The notes beneath the pieces were generated by a model. It was not told where the DNA came from. It made no database searches and saw only the letters and a program-made list of their open reading frames with translations. This document shows, one piece after another, positions 33,000-42,011 of a stretch of 64,000 bases of DNA. Each line of letters opens with the position of its first letter. Within the stretch, counting starts at the first letter, position 1. The translations under genes were made by a program, and so were the position numbers. Source of the stretch: Lysobacter capsici (GTDB taxonomy: Bacteria; Pseudomonadota; Gammaproteobacteria; Xanthomonadales; Xanthomonadaceae); contig NZ_CP076103.1 of the NCBI RefSeq assembly GCF_018732085.1, positions 806,001-870,000 of the forward strand, written 5' to 3'.

Positions 33000-33866
33000 T
33001 CACTTCAACATCGGCCCAAGCTTCGTCCACACGTGATCGCGCAGCTTGGGCTGCGCGCTGGCGATAGGATGCAGGTTATCGGCCTGGAACGCGGCGCGGT
33101 CCATCGCCACCGGTTCGAGCAGGAACGGCAGCAACTGCGTGGCGTACTTCTGCGACAGTTCGCGGTAGTTGCGCTCGAAGCCCTGCGTGTACTCCTTGCC
33201 AAGGTTAGGCGGCATGCGCATGCCGACCAGCAGCACCTGCGCCTTCGCCGCCTGGGCGGCCTGGATCATGCGTTCCAGGTTCGCCCGGCTCTGCGCCAGT
33301 TGCAGGCCGCGCAGGCCGTCGTTTGCGCCCAGTTCGATCACCACCACCGCGGGCCGGTTGCGCTGCAATTCGCCGGCGATGCGCGAGGCGCCGCCGGCGG
33401 TGGTTTCGCCGCTGATGCTGGCGTTGACCACGCGCCAGCCCGGCTTGGTCTTGGCGATGCGCTCGGCGGTCAGCGACACCCAGCCTTCGGACGCGGCCAG
33501 GCCGTAACCGGCCGAAAGCGAATCGCCCATGAACAACACCGTGCGCGCGGCCTTGGTCGCCGCCGCCGCGGCGGGCCGGGCAGCGGCCTTCGAGGCCGCG
33601 GCGGGCTGCGCCTGCAAGGGGGCCAGAGCGCTCAGCAGCAGGGCCGAAGCGAGCAATGCCGCGCCCAGGCCAGGACCGATGGCCCATTGAACCGGGCCGC
33701 GCGATGCCGCATATCCTTGTTTCGTGGCCGCGATTGCGCGGCCGCGGGCATGAGCAGGCGAACCTGCGTGGATCGCCGATGCGGATGCGTGGCCCGCGCC
33801 ATCGCGGCGCTGCAGCGTCGAGTCGCGCAAATCCCGGCTCTTAAAATCCCAGCTCTTAAAATTCAT
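33000..33866 (-). CDS. tesA: SGNH-family arylesterase / acyl-CoA thioesterase I
   Basis: Periplasmic hydrolase of the TesA group, cleaving thio- and carboxylic esters. Catalytic blocks: block I FMGDSLSAGYGL (Ser116), block III ELGANDGLRG, block V QADNLHPIASAQP with the Asp-His pair. A hydrophobic export-like segment (LLASALLLSALAPLQAQ) lies at residues ~71-87, so the annotated start (33866) leaves an unusually long N-terminus; a start nearer residue 60-70 would give a normal signal peptide but no ATG is available there. Divergent from ybbA-ybbP with 47 nt between starts, the conserved tesA/ybbA/ybbP arrangement. Confidence 0.88.
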   Translation of the reverse strand: MNFKSWDFKSRDLRDSTLQRRDGAGHASASAIHAGSPAHARGRAIAATKQGYAASRGPVQWAIGPGLGAALLASALLLSALAPLQAQPAAASKAAARPAAAAATKAARTVLFMGDSLSAGYGLAASEGWVSLTAERIAKTKPGWRVVNASISGETTAGGASRIAGELQRNRPAVVVIELGANDGLRGLQLAQSRANLERMIQAAQAAKAQVLLVGMRMPPNLGKEYTQGFERNYRELSQKYATQLLPFLLEPVAMDRAAFQADNLHPIASAQPKLRDHVWTKLGPMLK

Positions 33867-33913
33867 TTAATAACGTCTCCCGACACTACGGCGAGGCAAG
33901 CAGAAGGACGATC

Positions 33914-34678
33914 ATGGCAGCTTCCAACCTGGCTGATTCGATCATGGCCGACAGCATCGTGAAAGACCACGATGAACCGCAGGCTGAAGCGCTGCGCACA
34001 AAATCGCGGGTGGCGATGCTCGAAGTCGAGGGCCTGGGCAAGCATGTGCCCTTGCCGTCGGGCGAGCTCGTCATCCTCGATGGGGTCGGTTTTTCGATCG
34101 CCAAGGGCGACACCGTCGCCATCGTCGGCGCTTCGGGCTCGGGCAAGAGCACCTTGCTGTCGCTGATGGCGGGCCTGGATTCGCCGAGCACCGGCACGGT
34201 CAAGCTCGACGGCGACACCATCTCCGCGCTCGACGAAGACGGCCGCGCGCGCGTGCGCAGCGAGAAAGTCGGCTTCGTGTTCCAGAGCTTCCAACTGCTG
34301 CCGTCGCTGACCGCGCTGGAAAACGTGATGCTGCCGCTGGAACTGCGCGGCGATCGCGATGCGCAGGCGCCGGCGAAGGCGATCCTGAGTAAGGTGGGCC
34401 TGGGCCAACGCCTAGATCACTACCCGCGCCAACTGTCGGGCGGCGAACAACAACGCGTCGCGCTGGCGCGCGCGTTCGTGACCCGGCCGTCGCTGCTGTT
34501 CGCCGACGAACCCACCGGCAACCTCGACACTCACACCGGTCAGGCGATCATCGAACTGCTGTTCGAACTCAACGCCGACGCCGGCACGACGCTGGTGCTG
34601 GTGACCCACGACGAACATCTCGCCGAACGTTGCCATCGCCGCATCCGCCTCGACAGCGGCCGCCTGGTGCAGGGCTGA
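33914..34678 (+). CDS. ybbA: ABC transporter ATPase, YbbA/LolD-type
   Basis: 254 residues. MacB/LolD-type ATPase working with an FtsX-like permease in envelope lipid or lipoprotein processes. Walker A GASGSGKST (residues 72-80), Q-loop FVFQSFQLLP, signature LSGGEQQR, Walker B LLFADEPTGNLD and the switch THDEHLA are all intact. The first ~33 residues form a nonconserved extension. Three nucleotides separate it from the permease gene and it is divergent from tesA, the standard ybbA-ybbP/tesA grouping. Substrate not established from sequence. Confidence 0.95.
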   Translation: MAASNLADSIMADSIVKDHDEPQAEALRTKSRVAMLEVEGLGKHVPLPSGELVILDGVGFSIAKGDTVAIVGASGSGKSTLLSLMAGLDSPSTGTVKLDGDTISALDEDGRARVRSEKVGFVFQSFQLLPSLTALENVMLPLELRGDRDAQAPAKAILSKVGLGQRLDHYPRQLSGGEQQRVALARAFVTRPSLLFADEPTGNLDTHTGQAIIELLFELNADAGTTLVLVTHDEHLAERCHRRIRLDSGRLVQG

Positions 34679-34681
34679 GGC

Positions 34682-37186
34682 ATGGGCCGCACTCTCTCGA
34701 TGGCATGGCGGCAATTGCGCCGCGATCTCAAGGCCGGCGACGTCCGCATCCTGCTCGCGGCGCTGATCCTCGCGGTGCTCGCGGTGACCGCGGTCGGTTT
34801 CGTCACCGATCGCGCCGAGCGTGCGCTGGCGATCGAAGCCAATCGCTTGCTCGGCGGCGATGCGGTGATCCGCGCCGATCAGCCGATCCAGGGCAAGCTG
34901 CGCGAGGCCGCGTCGGTGCCGCAACTGCGCCACGCCGAAGCGACCGAACTGCAGACCATGATCCGGGTCGGCGAGCGCTTGCAGCTCGGCGATCTGCGCG
35001 CGCTCGGCGCGGGCTTTCCGCTGCGCGGGAGCTTTCGCATCATCGATCGCGCGGGCGCGGCCGAACGCGATGCGCCCGGCGTGCCTGCGCCGCGCACGGT
35101 GTGGATGAGCCAGGCCGGTGCCGACACGCTCGGCGCGCAGGTCGGGCAGGAGATCGCGCTGGGCGATGCGCGCCTGCGCCTGGCCGCGCTGGTGACACAG
35201 GAACCCGATGCGTCGCTGGATTACTTCAACATCGCGCCGAAGGTGTTCCTCAATCTGTCGGATCTGCCGGCGACCGGCCTGATCCAGCCCGGCAGCCGTA
35301 TCCGCTATCGCATGGTCGTCGCCGGTCCGGCCAATGCGGTCGAACGTTTCGTCGCCGACGCCAAGCCCGCGCTCGGTCGCGGTCAGCGTCTGGAAACCAT
35401 CGCCGATGCGCGCCCGGAAGTGCGCTCGGCGCTCGATCGCGCCGGCCGTTTCCTCGGCCTGGCCGCGCTGGTGTCGGTGGTGCTCGCCGCGGTCGCGGTG
35501 GCGATGGCCGCGCGCCGTCACAGCGAGCGGCATCTGTCCGGCACCGCGGTCATGCGTTGCCTCGGCGCGAGTCAGCGCACCCTGGTCGGCATCCATGTCG
35601 GCGAACTGGTCTTGCTCGGTCTGATCGCGAGCGCGATCGGCGTCGCGCTCGCGTTCGGGCTGCAATGGGCGATCGGCGGCTGGCTGGAACAGTCCTTGAA
35701 GATGTCGATTCCGGCCGCCGGTTTGATGCCGGCGGTGCAGGGCTTCGGCGTCGGTCTGGTCGTGCTGCTCGCGTTCGGCGCGCCGCCGGTGCTCGCCTTG
35801 CGCCGGGTGCCGGCGCTGCGCGTGCTGCGCCGGGATCTCGATCCGACCGAGCCCAGCGCGTGGTTGGTGGCCGTGGCCGGTCTGATCGGCCTGGGCGCAC
35901 TGCTGTGGTGGAAAGCCGGTTCGGTCACGCTCGGCTTGACCATGCTGGCCGGCATCACCGCTACCCTGGCGGTGCTCGCGCTGCTGGCCTTGCTGATGAT
36001 CGTGCTGGTGCGGCGTCTGCGTTCGCGCCTGCGCGGCAGCCTGCGTTACGGTCTGGCCAACGTCAGCCGTCGCGCCGGCACCAGCATCGCCCAGGTCTCG
36101 GCGCTGGGTCTGGGTTTGATGGCCTTGTTGCTGGTGACCTTCGTGCGCACCGATCTGCTCGATCGCTGGCAACTGGCGCTGGCCGCCGATGCGCCGAACC
36201 GTTTCATCATCAACGTGCAGCCCGATCAGCTCAAGGACGTGCGCGGTTTCATCGCCGAGCAGAAACTGCCCGCGCCGACCTTGTTCCCGATGATCCGCGC
36301 GCGCCTGGTGTCGTACAACGGCAAGCCGGTGACCGGCGAGAGCTACGTCGAGCGCGGCGATCGCGCCAAGCAACTGGCCGAGCGCGAGTTCAATCTGTCG
36401 GTGGCCGACACGCTGCGTTCGGACAACAAGCTGGTCGACGGTCAGTTCTGGGCGCCGCGAAAACTCGCCCAGCCCGAAGTGTCGGTCGAAGAAGGGTTCG
36501 CCGAGACCCTTGGCTGGAAGCTCGGCGACACGGTTGGTTTCGATATCGCCGGGCAAAGCTTCAAGGCCAGGATCACCAGCCTGCGCAAGGTCGATTGGGA
36601 GAGCTTCAAACCGAATTTCTTCGTGATCGCCTCCACCGAATCGATGGACGGCTATCCGGCCAGCTACATCACCGCGATCAGCGTGCCGCCGCAGCAGACC
36701 CGCTTCACCTCGCAATTGGTCGAGCGCTTCCCGAATCTGTCGGTGATCGATGTCGAGGCGGTGCTCAAGCAGGTGCGCAGTACCGCCGATCAGGTTTCGA
36801 CCGTGGTCGAGGTGGTGTTCTATTTCTCGCTGGTCGCCGGCGTGCTGGTGTTGATGGCGGCGGTGAGCGCCAGCCAGGACGAACGCCTGCTCGAAGGCGG
36901 GGTGATGCGCGTGCTCGGCGGCAGCCGTCGGCAGTTGCGCTTGGCGCAGGCCTCGGAATTCGCCGCGATCGGTTTGTTGTCCGGGCTCACTGCGGCGATT
37001 GCCGCGTCGGTGCTGGCCGGCGTGGTCGCGGTGCAGGTGTTCGACCTGCCGTGGGAGTTCGATTGGCGCATGGCCGCGGCTGGCGGCGGCGCGGGTGTGC
37101 TGGCGGCGTTGGCGGCGGGCATGTTCGCCACGCGCAAGGTGCTGGATGCGCCACCTTCGGTGACGTTGCGTGAGTTGCAGGGGTGA
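34682..37186 (+). CDS. ybbP: FtsX-like ABC permease, YbbP-type
   Basis: 834 residues, normal for YbbP. Layout: N-terminal TM (VRILLAALILAVLAVTAVGF), large periplasmic domain, a block of TMs around residues 260-470 (LAALVSVVLAAVAVAMAARR; LVGLIGLGALLWW-type segments; VLALLALLMIVLV), a second periplasmic domain, and a final FtsX block (VVEVVFYFSLVAGVLVLMAA, EFAAIGLLSGLTAAIAASVL, GVLAALAAGMFATRKVLDA). Coupled with the ATPase gene 3 nt upstream. Inner-membrane component; substrate unknown. Confidence 0.95.
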   Translation: MGRTLSMAWRQLRRDLKAGDVRILLAALILAVLAVTAVGFVTDRAERALAIEANRLLGGDAVIRADQPIQGKLREAASVPQLRHAEATELQTMIRVGERLQLGDLRALGAGFPLRGSFRIIDRAGAAERDAPGVPAPRTVWMSQAGADTLGAQVGQEIALGDARLRLAALVTQEPDASLDYFNIAPKVFLNLSDLPATGLIQPGSRIRYRMVVAGPANAVERFVADAKPALGRGQRLETIADARPEVRSALDRAGRFLGLAALVSVVLAAVAVAMAARRHSERHLSGTAVMRCLGASQRTLVGIHVGELVLLGLIASAIGVALAFGLQWAIGGWLEQSLKMSIPAAGLMPAVQGFGVGLVVLLAFGAPPVLALRRVPALRVLRRDLDPTEPSAWLVAVAGLIGLGALLWWKAGSVTLGLTMLAGITATLAVLALLALLMIVLVRRLRSRLRGSLRYGLANVSRRAGTSIAQVSALGLGLMALLLVTFVRTDLLDRWQLALAADAPNRFIINVQPDQLKDVRGFIAEQKLPAPTLFPMIRARLVSYNGKPVTGESYVERGDRAKQLAEREFNLSVADTLRSDNKLVDGQFWAPRKLAQPEVSVEEGFAETLGWKLGDTVGFDIAGQSFKARITSLRKVDWESFKPNFFVIASTESMDGYPASYITAISVPPQQTRFTSQLVERFPNLSVIDVEAVLKQVRSTADQVSTVVEVVFYFSLVAGVLVLMAAVSASQDERLLEGGVMRVLGGSRRQLRLAQASEFAAIGLLSGLTAAIAASVLAGVVAVQVFDLPWEFDWRMAAAGGGAGVLAALAAGMFATRKVLDAPPSVTLRELQG

Positions 37187-37216
37187 GTGGGCTGCGGATG
37201 TTGCGTTGAGGTTCGC

Positions 37217-37315
37217 GTGCCCTCATCCGGCCCTTCGGGCCACCTTCTCCCGCGAGCGGGAGAAGGGATTTAAAAGCCCCTCTCCCGCTTGCGGGAGAGG
37301 GGTTGGGGTGAGGGC
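37217..37315. repeat. REP-like palindromes after ybbP
   Basis: Tandem palindromes of the CTCTCCCGC..GCGGGAGAG family, one variant as CTTCTCCCGCGAGCGGGAGA and one standard with GGGTTGGGGTGAGGG flank, in the 146-nt spacer between convergent genes. Confidence 0.85.
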
Positions 37316-37332
37316 CGCGAGCCGACGAACTA

Positions 37333-37590
37333 TCAAATCCCCAACTGCGGCTCCGCCTGAAACCTGCGCGCATACCCGCGCTCCTCGGCCACCCGTTCGA
37401 TCTCGCCGTCGGCCAGCTCCGGCGCGGCGTACACCGCATACACCGTAGCGCCCTCGCGCAGACCGACATGGTGCAGGCGGTAACGCGGCTGACCGCTGCC
37501 GGTATTCGGCGGGTAATGGCGCGGCGGCTCGCCGCCTTCGAGATCGAGTTCGCTGTTGTCGACGGTGCCGCCGATGAAAAGGGCTCGCAT
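37333..37590 (-). CDS. Hypothetical protein, 85 residues
   Basis: Starts MRALFIGGTVDNSELDLEGG with AAGGAG well placed upstream. Short soluble protein with a Pro/Tyr-rich centre (EPPRHYPPNTGSGQPRYRLH) and a helical end (DGEIERVAEERGYARRFQAE). No family recognised. Convergent with ybbP and 149 nt after the stop of the membrane-protein gene on the same strand. Confidence 0.72.
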   Translation of the reverse strand: MRALFIGGTVDNSELDLEGGEPPRHYPPNTGSGQPRYRLHHVGLREGATVYAVYAAPELADGEIERVAEERGYARRFQAEPQLGI

Positions 37591-37739
37591 CGTGATTCGC
37601 TCCTTGGGGTTGGACCAGATCCGATCGTCGCCGTTGCGACGTTCCGCGGCGATGAAGCCGATGTTGTCGCAGCGGCAAGCGGCTTCGATCTCCCGCGTGC
37701 GTGCCGCCATTGCGAAGGAAACCGCGCCCGCCCGCCCCG

Positions 37740-38546
37740 TCACTCGCCCGGCGACAGATGCCCGGAAAACACCCGATGACGTGGATGCAGCCGCAGCCAT
37801 AAGGTCTGCACCAGCACCAACACCGCGATCCCCGCCGCGCACCAGGCCGCGGTGTGCGCACCGTTCAAAGCCGATTCGGATTGCTTGAGATACACCCCGG
37901 CCAATCCCCACAGCGCGGCCGCCGCATAGCCCAGATTGCCGCGCATGCGCCCGTTCAACAGCAACACCAGCAGCGCCGCCGCGGCGAACAGCGCCAGGCT
38001 CCAGCCGAGCATGTCGTCGACCGGCCGCGATCGGTACGCGACCACGACCTGCGCGGTGTTCAAGAACGCCGCCAGCGACAGCCAGCCGGCGTGCAGCGAA
38101 ATCGCGAACTTGGCCCACAACGCCTGACCGGGCACCGGGGTGGGATCGCGCGACAGCAGCACCGCGCTCCAGGCCATGCAGGCCAGCGCCAGCCAGATCA
38201 CCGCCAGCGCCAGCCAGAACCATTGCTGGGAGAAGATCGGCATCCACAGCGCGGTCAGGGTGAAACCCGCCGCCGCGGCCGGGCGCAGCCGCTGCATCGT
38301 GTCGTCCTCGCGCAATCGCGCGCGCAGCTGCCACAGCGCGAACAGCAGATCGAGCAGGAAGATCACGCCCCAGATCGCGAACGCATAGCCCGCCGCGACC
38401 AGCAAGGTGGGATAGCGATCGGAAATCGCGCCGTTGTCGGGACCGAAGTAGCCGCGTTGGGAACACCAGGCCACCGCCGGCATCAACACGGCCGCGAACA
38501 CGACAGGCAGGCGCACGATGAACACTCCCGGCATTGCGATGCCCAC
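37740..38546 (-). CDS. Tryptophan-rich multi-span membrane protein (TspO-related)
   Basis: 268 residues (Met5 at 38534 is an alternative start). Eight or so hydrophobic segments, with the aromatic signatures AAGYAFAIWGVIFLLDLLFA, WMPIFSQQWFWLALAVIWLA and HAGWLSLAAFLNTAQVVVAY that mark longer relatives of the tryptophan-rich sensory/TspO family. Unlike classical TspO (~160 residues, five helices) it is much longer. Inner-membrane; ligand and role unknown. Starts 57 nt from the divergent rsmC gene. Confidence 0.72.
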   Translation of the reverse strand: MGIAMPGVFIVRLPVVFAAVLMPAVAWCSQRGYFGPDNGAISDRYPTLLVAAGYAFAIWGVIFLLDLLFALWQLRARLREDDTMQRLRPAAAAGFTLTALWMPIFSQQWFWLALAVIWLALACMAWSAVLLSRDPTPVPGQALWAKFAISLHAGWLSLAAFLNTAQVVVAYRSRPVDDMLGWSLALFAAAALLVLLLNGRMRGNLGYAAAALWGLAGVYLKQSESALNGAHTAAWCAAGIAVLVLVQTLWLRLHPRHRVFSGHLSPGE

Positions 38547-38603
38547 ACCCTAACGCGCAGCCGCGTAAAATCGGCGCGATGATCTCCTTCGAGCCCTTCC
38601 GCC

Positions 38604-39773
38604 ATGCCCTCTCCCATGCGCGTTGACGCCTCCGACGACGCGCTCGACACCCTGTTCCAACCCTTCGCCGACGGCGTGCTGTCGTGGCCGGAGCAAGGCG
38701 GCGCGCTGTTCCTGCGCGCGCGCGACGGCGTCGGCCTGCGCCAGAGCCCGCGTCCGGGCCTGGTGTGCGAACAGGACTACAAGCCCGCGATCGACGCCCT
38801 GCATCGCGGCGGCCTGGACACGGTCGAGCTCGACTCGCTGCCGGCCGACCGGCGTTATCCGCTGGTGCTGGTGCTGCCGCCGCGCCAGCGCGACGAGGCC
38901 CGCGCGCTGTACGCGCAGGCGCTGACGCGCACCGCGCCGGGCGGGCGCGTGGTCGCCTGCCTGAGCAACGACGAAGGCGCGCGTTCGGGCGAGGACGACC
39001 TGGGCCGCATCGCCGGCAAGGTCGGCAGCCTGTCCAAGCGCAAATGCCGGGTGTTCTGGACCGCGCCGCTGGACGGCCCGGCCGACCCGGCCCTGGCCGC
39101 CGCCTGGGCCGGCGGCGACCGGCCGCGCGAGATTCTCGGCGGGCGGTTCCTGAGCCGGCCCGGCGTGTTCGCCTGGGACCGGGTCGATCCCGCCTCGGCG
39201 CTGCTGGCCGAGCACCTGCCGGCCGATCTGGCCGGTCGCGCCGCCGACCTGGGCGCCGGTTACGGCTATCTGTCGGCCGAACTGCTGGCGCGCTGCCCGC
39301 GCATCACCGCGCTGGACGTGTACGAAGCGCAGGCGCGCGCGCTGCAGCTGGCGCGGACCAACCTGCAACGCGTGCCGACCGCGGTGCCGATGGAGTTCTT
39401 CTGGCACGACGTCACCGCCGGCCTGGACGGGCGCGGCTACGACGTGATCGTCAGCAACCCGCCGTTCCATGCGCAAGGCCGCGAGGAGCGCCCCGACATC
39501 GGTCGGCGTTTCATCGCCGAGGCCGCGCAGGCGCTCAATCCCGGCGGCCGGCTGTGGCTGGTCGCCAATCGCCATCTGCCGTACGAGGTGGTGCTCGACG
39601 AACGCTTCGGCGAAGTCCGCACCGTCGCCCAGCAAGGCGGCTTCAAGGTGGTCGAGGCGATCAAGGCCAAGGCCGCGGGCAAGCCTCCCGGCCCGGCGAC
39701 CGGCGTCGCGAGCGGCAAGCCGACCGGCAAGTTCGCCGGCAAGCCGGGCGGCAAGGGCGGAGCGCGCGCATGA
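38604..39773 (+). CDS. rsmC: 16S rRNA m2G1207 methyltransferase RsmC-like
   Basis: 389 residues. SAM-dependent methyltransferase acting on small-subunit rRNA. The C-terminal catalytic half has the SAM motif AADLGAGYGYLSAEL and the substrate-side motif VIVSNPPFHAQG; the N-terminal half is the inactive duplicate typical of RsmC. The tail is a low-complexity Gly/Lys/Pro stretch (GKPTGKFAGKPGGKGGARA). Overlaps the pseudouridine synthase gene by 4 nt, linking two rRNA modification genes. RsmC versus RsmD-like relatives not separable with certainty by eye. Confidence 0.86.
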   Translation: MPSPMRVDASDDALDTLFQPFADGVLSWPEQGGALFLRARDGVGLRQSPRPGLVCEQDYKPAIDALHRGGLDTVELDSLPADRRYPLVLVLPPRQRDEARALYAQALTRTAPGGRVVACLSNDEGARSGEDDLGRIAGKVGSLSKRKCRVFWTAPLDGPADPALAAAWAGGDRPREILGGRFLSRPGVFAWDRVDPASALLAEHLPADLAGRAADLGAGYGYLSAELLARCPRITALDVYEAQARALQLARTNLQRVPTAVPMEFFWHDVTAGLDGRGYDVIVSNPPFHAQGREERPDIGRRFIAEAAQALNPGGRLWLVANRHLPYEVVLDERFGEVRTVAQQGGFKVVEAIKAKAAGKPPGPATGVASGKPTGKFAGKPGGKGGARA

Positions 39774-40471
39774 AGCTGGTCAAGCTGATCGGCAACCTGG
39801 GCTACGGCAGCCGCAAGGAGGTCAGCGCGATGTTCCGCGAAGGCCGCATCACCGATCCCGACGGCGAAGTGCTGTACGCCGACGACAAGGTCGAGCACGC
39901 CGCGATCCGCATCGACGGCGAGCCGCTCGATCCGCCGGCCGGGCTGGTGTTGATGCTGCACAAGCCGACCGGCTACACCTGTTCGACCAAGGACCCCGGC
40001 CGCATCGTCTACGACCTGCTGCCGCCGCGGTTCCGCCTGCGTTCGCCGCTGCTGTCGACGGTCGGGCGGCTGGATCGCGACACCAGCGGCCTGTTGCTGT
40101 TGACCGACGACGGCGGCCTGCTGCACCGGATCGTGTCGCCCAAGGCCAACCTGGCCAAGGTCTACGAGGCGCAGTTGGCCGAGGACCTGCGCGGCGACGA
40201 AGCGGCGATCTTCGCCAGCGGCGAGCTGGAACTGGAATCCGAACAGACCCCGCTGGCGCCGGCGATCCTGGAGACGATCGCGCCGCGCCAGGCGCGACTG
40301 ATCCTCACCGAAGGCCGCTATCACCAGGTACGGCGCATGTTCGCCGCGGTCGGCAACCACGTGCAGGCGCTGCATCGCAGCCGCATCGGCGGTCTGTCGT
40401 TGCAGGATTTGCCGGCGGGGCAGTGGCGGACCTTGGATGCGGCCGATCTGGAGACCTTGTTCCGTGGCTGA
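39770..40471 (+). CDS. rsuA: Ribosomal small-subunit pseudouridine synthase, RsuA family
   Basis: 233 residues, matching RsuA length. N-terminal S4-like RNA-binding domain (KLIGNLGYGSRKEVSAMFRE), then the catalytic domain with the aspartate in VGRLDRDTSGLLLLTDDG and the C-terminal motifs LILTEGRYHQVRRMFAAVGN and HRSRIGGLSLQDLPAGQWR. RsuA makes pseudouridine 516 in 16S rRNA; related RluE/RluF differ in target and cannot be excluded. Overlaps rsmC by 4 nt and the HAD gene by 8 nt, so all three form one unit. Confidence 0.9.
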   Translation: MKLVKLIGNLGYGSRKEVSAMFREGRITDPDGEVLYADDKVEHAAIRIDGEPLDPPAGLVLMLHKPTGYTCSTKDPGRIVYDLLPPRFRLRSPLLSTVGRLDRDTSGLLLLTDDGGLLHRIVSPKANLAKVYEAQLAEDLRGDEAAIFASGELELESEQTPLAPAILETIAPRQARLILTEGRYHQVRRMFAAVGNHVQALHRSRIGGLSLQDLPAGQWRTLDAADLETLFRG

Positions 40472-41201
40472 TTCGGTCGATCCTGTTGATTCGCGCGGAT
40501 TGATCGCGATCGATTTCGTTCCCGCCGCGGTGCTGTTCGACATGGACGGCCTGATGCTCGACAGCGAGCGGGCCATGCTGGGCGCCTGGCGCGCGGCGGC
40601 GCTGGCCGAATCGATCCAGGCCGACGACGCGCTGTGGCTGTCGATGGTCGGCGTCCACGACCGCGCCAGTTTCGCGATCCTGTCCGAGCGCCTGGGCGAC
40701 GACGCGGCGACCCGTCTGCGCGCCGCCGGCGATCGTCTGTACGACGCGCAGGTCGCGGCGGGCCTGCCGCATAAGGACGGTTTGATCGAATTGCTGGATC
40801 TGCTCGACGCGCACGGCATCGCCAAGGCGGTGGCGACCTCGACCCGGCGCAAGCGCGCGCTGGCGAAGCTCGAGGCGAGCGGCTTGCTCGATCGTTTCGC
40901 GGTGATCGTGACCGGCAGCGATGTCGAGCATCCCAAGCCGGCGCCGGATATTTATCTGTTGGCGGCGCGGCAGCTCGGGGTCGATCCGCGCGATTGCCTG
41001 GTGCTGGAGGATTCCGAACCGGGCGTGCGCGCCGCGCTGGCGGCCGGCGCGACGCCGATCCAGGTGCCGGATCTGGTCGCGCCCAGCGCGGAGCTGCGCG
41101 GGTTCGGGCATCGGATCGCAATGTCGTTGGTGCAGGTGCGGGGGATGTTGGAGGCGGTTTTGAAGGCTCGCGGTGGTATTCGGGCTGCGTCCGGGGCTTG
41201 A
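40464..41201 (+). CDS. HAD-superfamily hydrolase, subfamily IA (phosphatase-like)
   Basis: 245 residues from a GTG overlapping the rsuA stop by 8 nt. HAD motifs: I in VLFDMDGLMLDSER (Asp nucleophile), II VATSTRRKRA, III lysine in HPKPAPDIYLLAA, IV in LEDSEPGVRAAL. A cap domain lies between I and II. Members act on small phosphorylated sugars or nucleotides; the substrate cannot be assigned. Third gene of the rRNA-modification unit; followed by a repeat-filled spacer. Confidence 0.9.
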   Translation: MADSVDPVDSRGLIAIDFVPAAVLFDMDGLMLDSERAMLGAWRAAALAESIQADDALWLSMVGVHDRASFAILSERLGDDAATRLRAAGDRLYDAQVAAGLPHKDGLIELLDLLDAHGIAKAVATSTRRKRALAKLEASGLLDRFAVIVTGSDVEHPKPAPDIYLLAARQLGVDPRDCLVLEDSEPGVRAALAAGATPIQVPDLVAPSAELRGFGHRIAMSLVQVRGMLEAVLKARGGIRAASGA

Positions 41202-41203
41202 GG

Positions 41204-41365
41204 CGAAAAGCAAATCCCCCTCGATCCCCCTTTTTCAAAGGGGGGAAGCAGGTAGGTCGGGTGCGTAGCTGTGAACCGACGCGAAGATCGCCAAGCCCTA
41301 CACCCCTCTCCCGAAGGATTCCCCCCCTTTGAAAAAGGGGGGCAGGGGGGATTTGCTGTTGCTTG
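41204..41365. repeat. Inverted pair of CCCCCTTT-type palindromic elements
   Basis: Two copies of the dispersed element (AAGCAAATCCCCCTCGATCC side and CCCCCCTTTGAAAAAGGGGG side) lie in opposite orientation in the 188-nt convergent spacer. Same family as at 32717 and 63705. Confidence 0.85.
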
Positions 41366-41389
41366 TACGCGCAACTCACCCAAGCCAAC

Positions 41390-41974
41390 TCACTTAGCCA
41401 ACAACGCCCGCCACCCCTCAAGCCCAAGCTTCTGCAACGTCTCCAGATTGCGCTCCACGATCACATCCGGGTCCGGAAACGCCGCCACCGCGCGTTCCAC
41501 GCTCGCCTCGCGCAACAGATGCAAGGTCGGATACGGCGAACGGTTGGTGCAATTGCCGACTTCATCGAACCCGGTACCGGCGAACTGATAGTCGGGGTGG
41601 AAGCTGGCGACCTGGATCTCGCCTTCCAGGTCCAACGCCGCGACCGCGCCGTCGGCGAGGTCGAGGAAATCGTTGAAGTCGAAGAAGTCCTGCAGCACCT
41701 GCGGATGGATCAGCAAGGTGGTGTCGATGCGCTCGGGGTCGCTTTGTTCCAGCAGCACCAGCTCCGAGGCGAGTTCTTCCAGCAAGGCCTGCGGCGTGCG
41801 CGCATCGCTCAGCACGAAGCGCACCTGGCCCTTGGCCAGCACCGCCTTGGCGAACGGGCACAGGTTCAGGCCGATCACCGCGCGCTCCAGCCAGCGCCGG
41901 GTCGCGGCGATGGGTTCGGCCTCGTTCGACGAGGGATCGCCTGGCGAAGCTTGACTCGGCACGGTATCGCTCAT
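41390..41974 (-). CDS. DUF1415 family protein
   Basis: 194 residues. Conserved motifs LERAVIGLNLCPFAKAVLAK and VASFHPDYQFAGTGFDEVGN, then RSPYPTLHLLREASVERAV, are as in DUF1415 proteins, a widespread family of unknown function in Gram-negative bacteria. No signal peptide or TM. Next gene upstream on the same strand is yajQ, 37 nt away, so the two may be co-transcribed. Function unknown. Confidence 0.85.
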   Translation of the reverse strand: MSDTVPSQASPGDPSSNEAEPIAATRRWLERAVIGLNLCPFAKAVLAKGQVRFVLSDARTPQALLEELASELVLLEQSDPERIDTTLLIHPQVLQDFFDFNDFLDLADGAVAALDLEGEIQVASFHPDYQFAGTGFDEVGNCTNRSPYPTLHLLREASVERAVAAFPDPDVIVERNLETLQKLGLEGWRALLAK

Positions 41975-42011
41975 GGTCGCGGGCTCGCTGCGCAGCGGAG
42001 GGTCGGGCGGA

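Noticed and set aside
34412..36715. 767-codon minus-strand frame opposite ybbA-ybbP
   Set aside because: Same shadow composition; no ribosome site and the plus-strand permease is clear.
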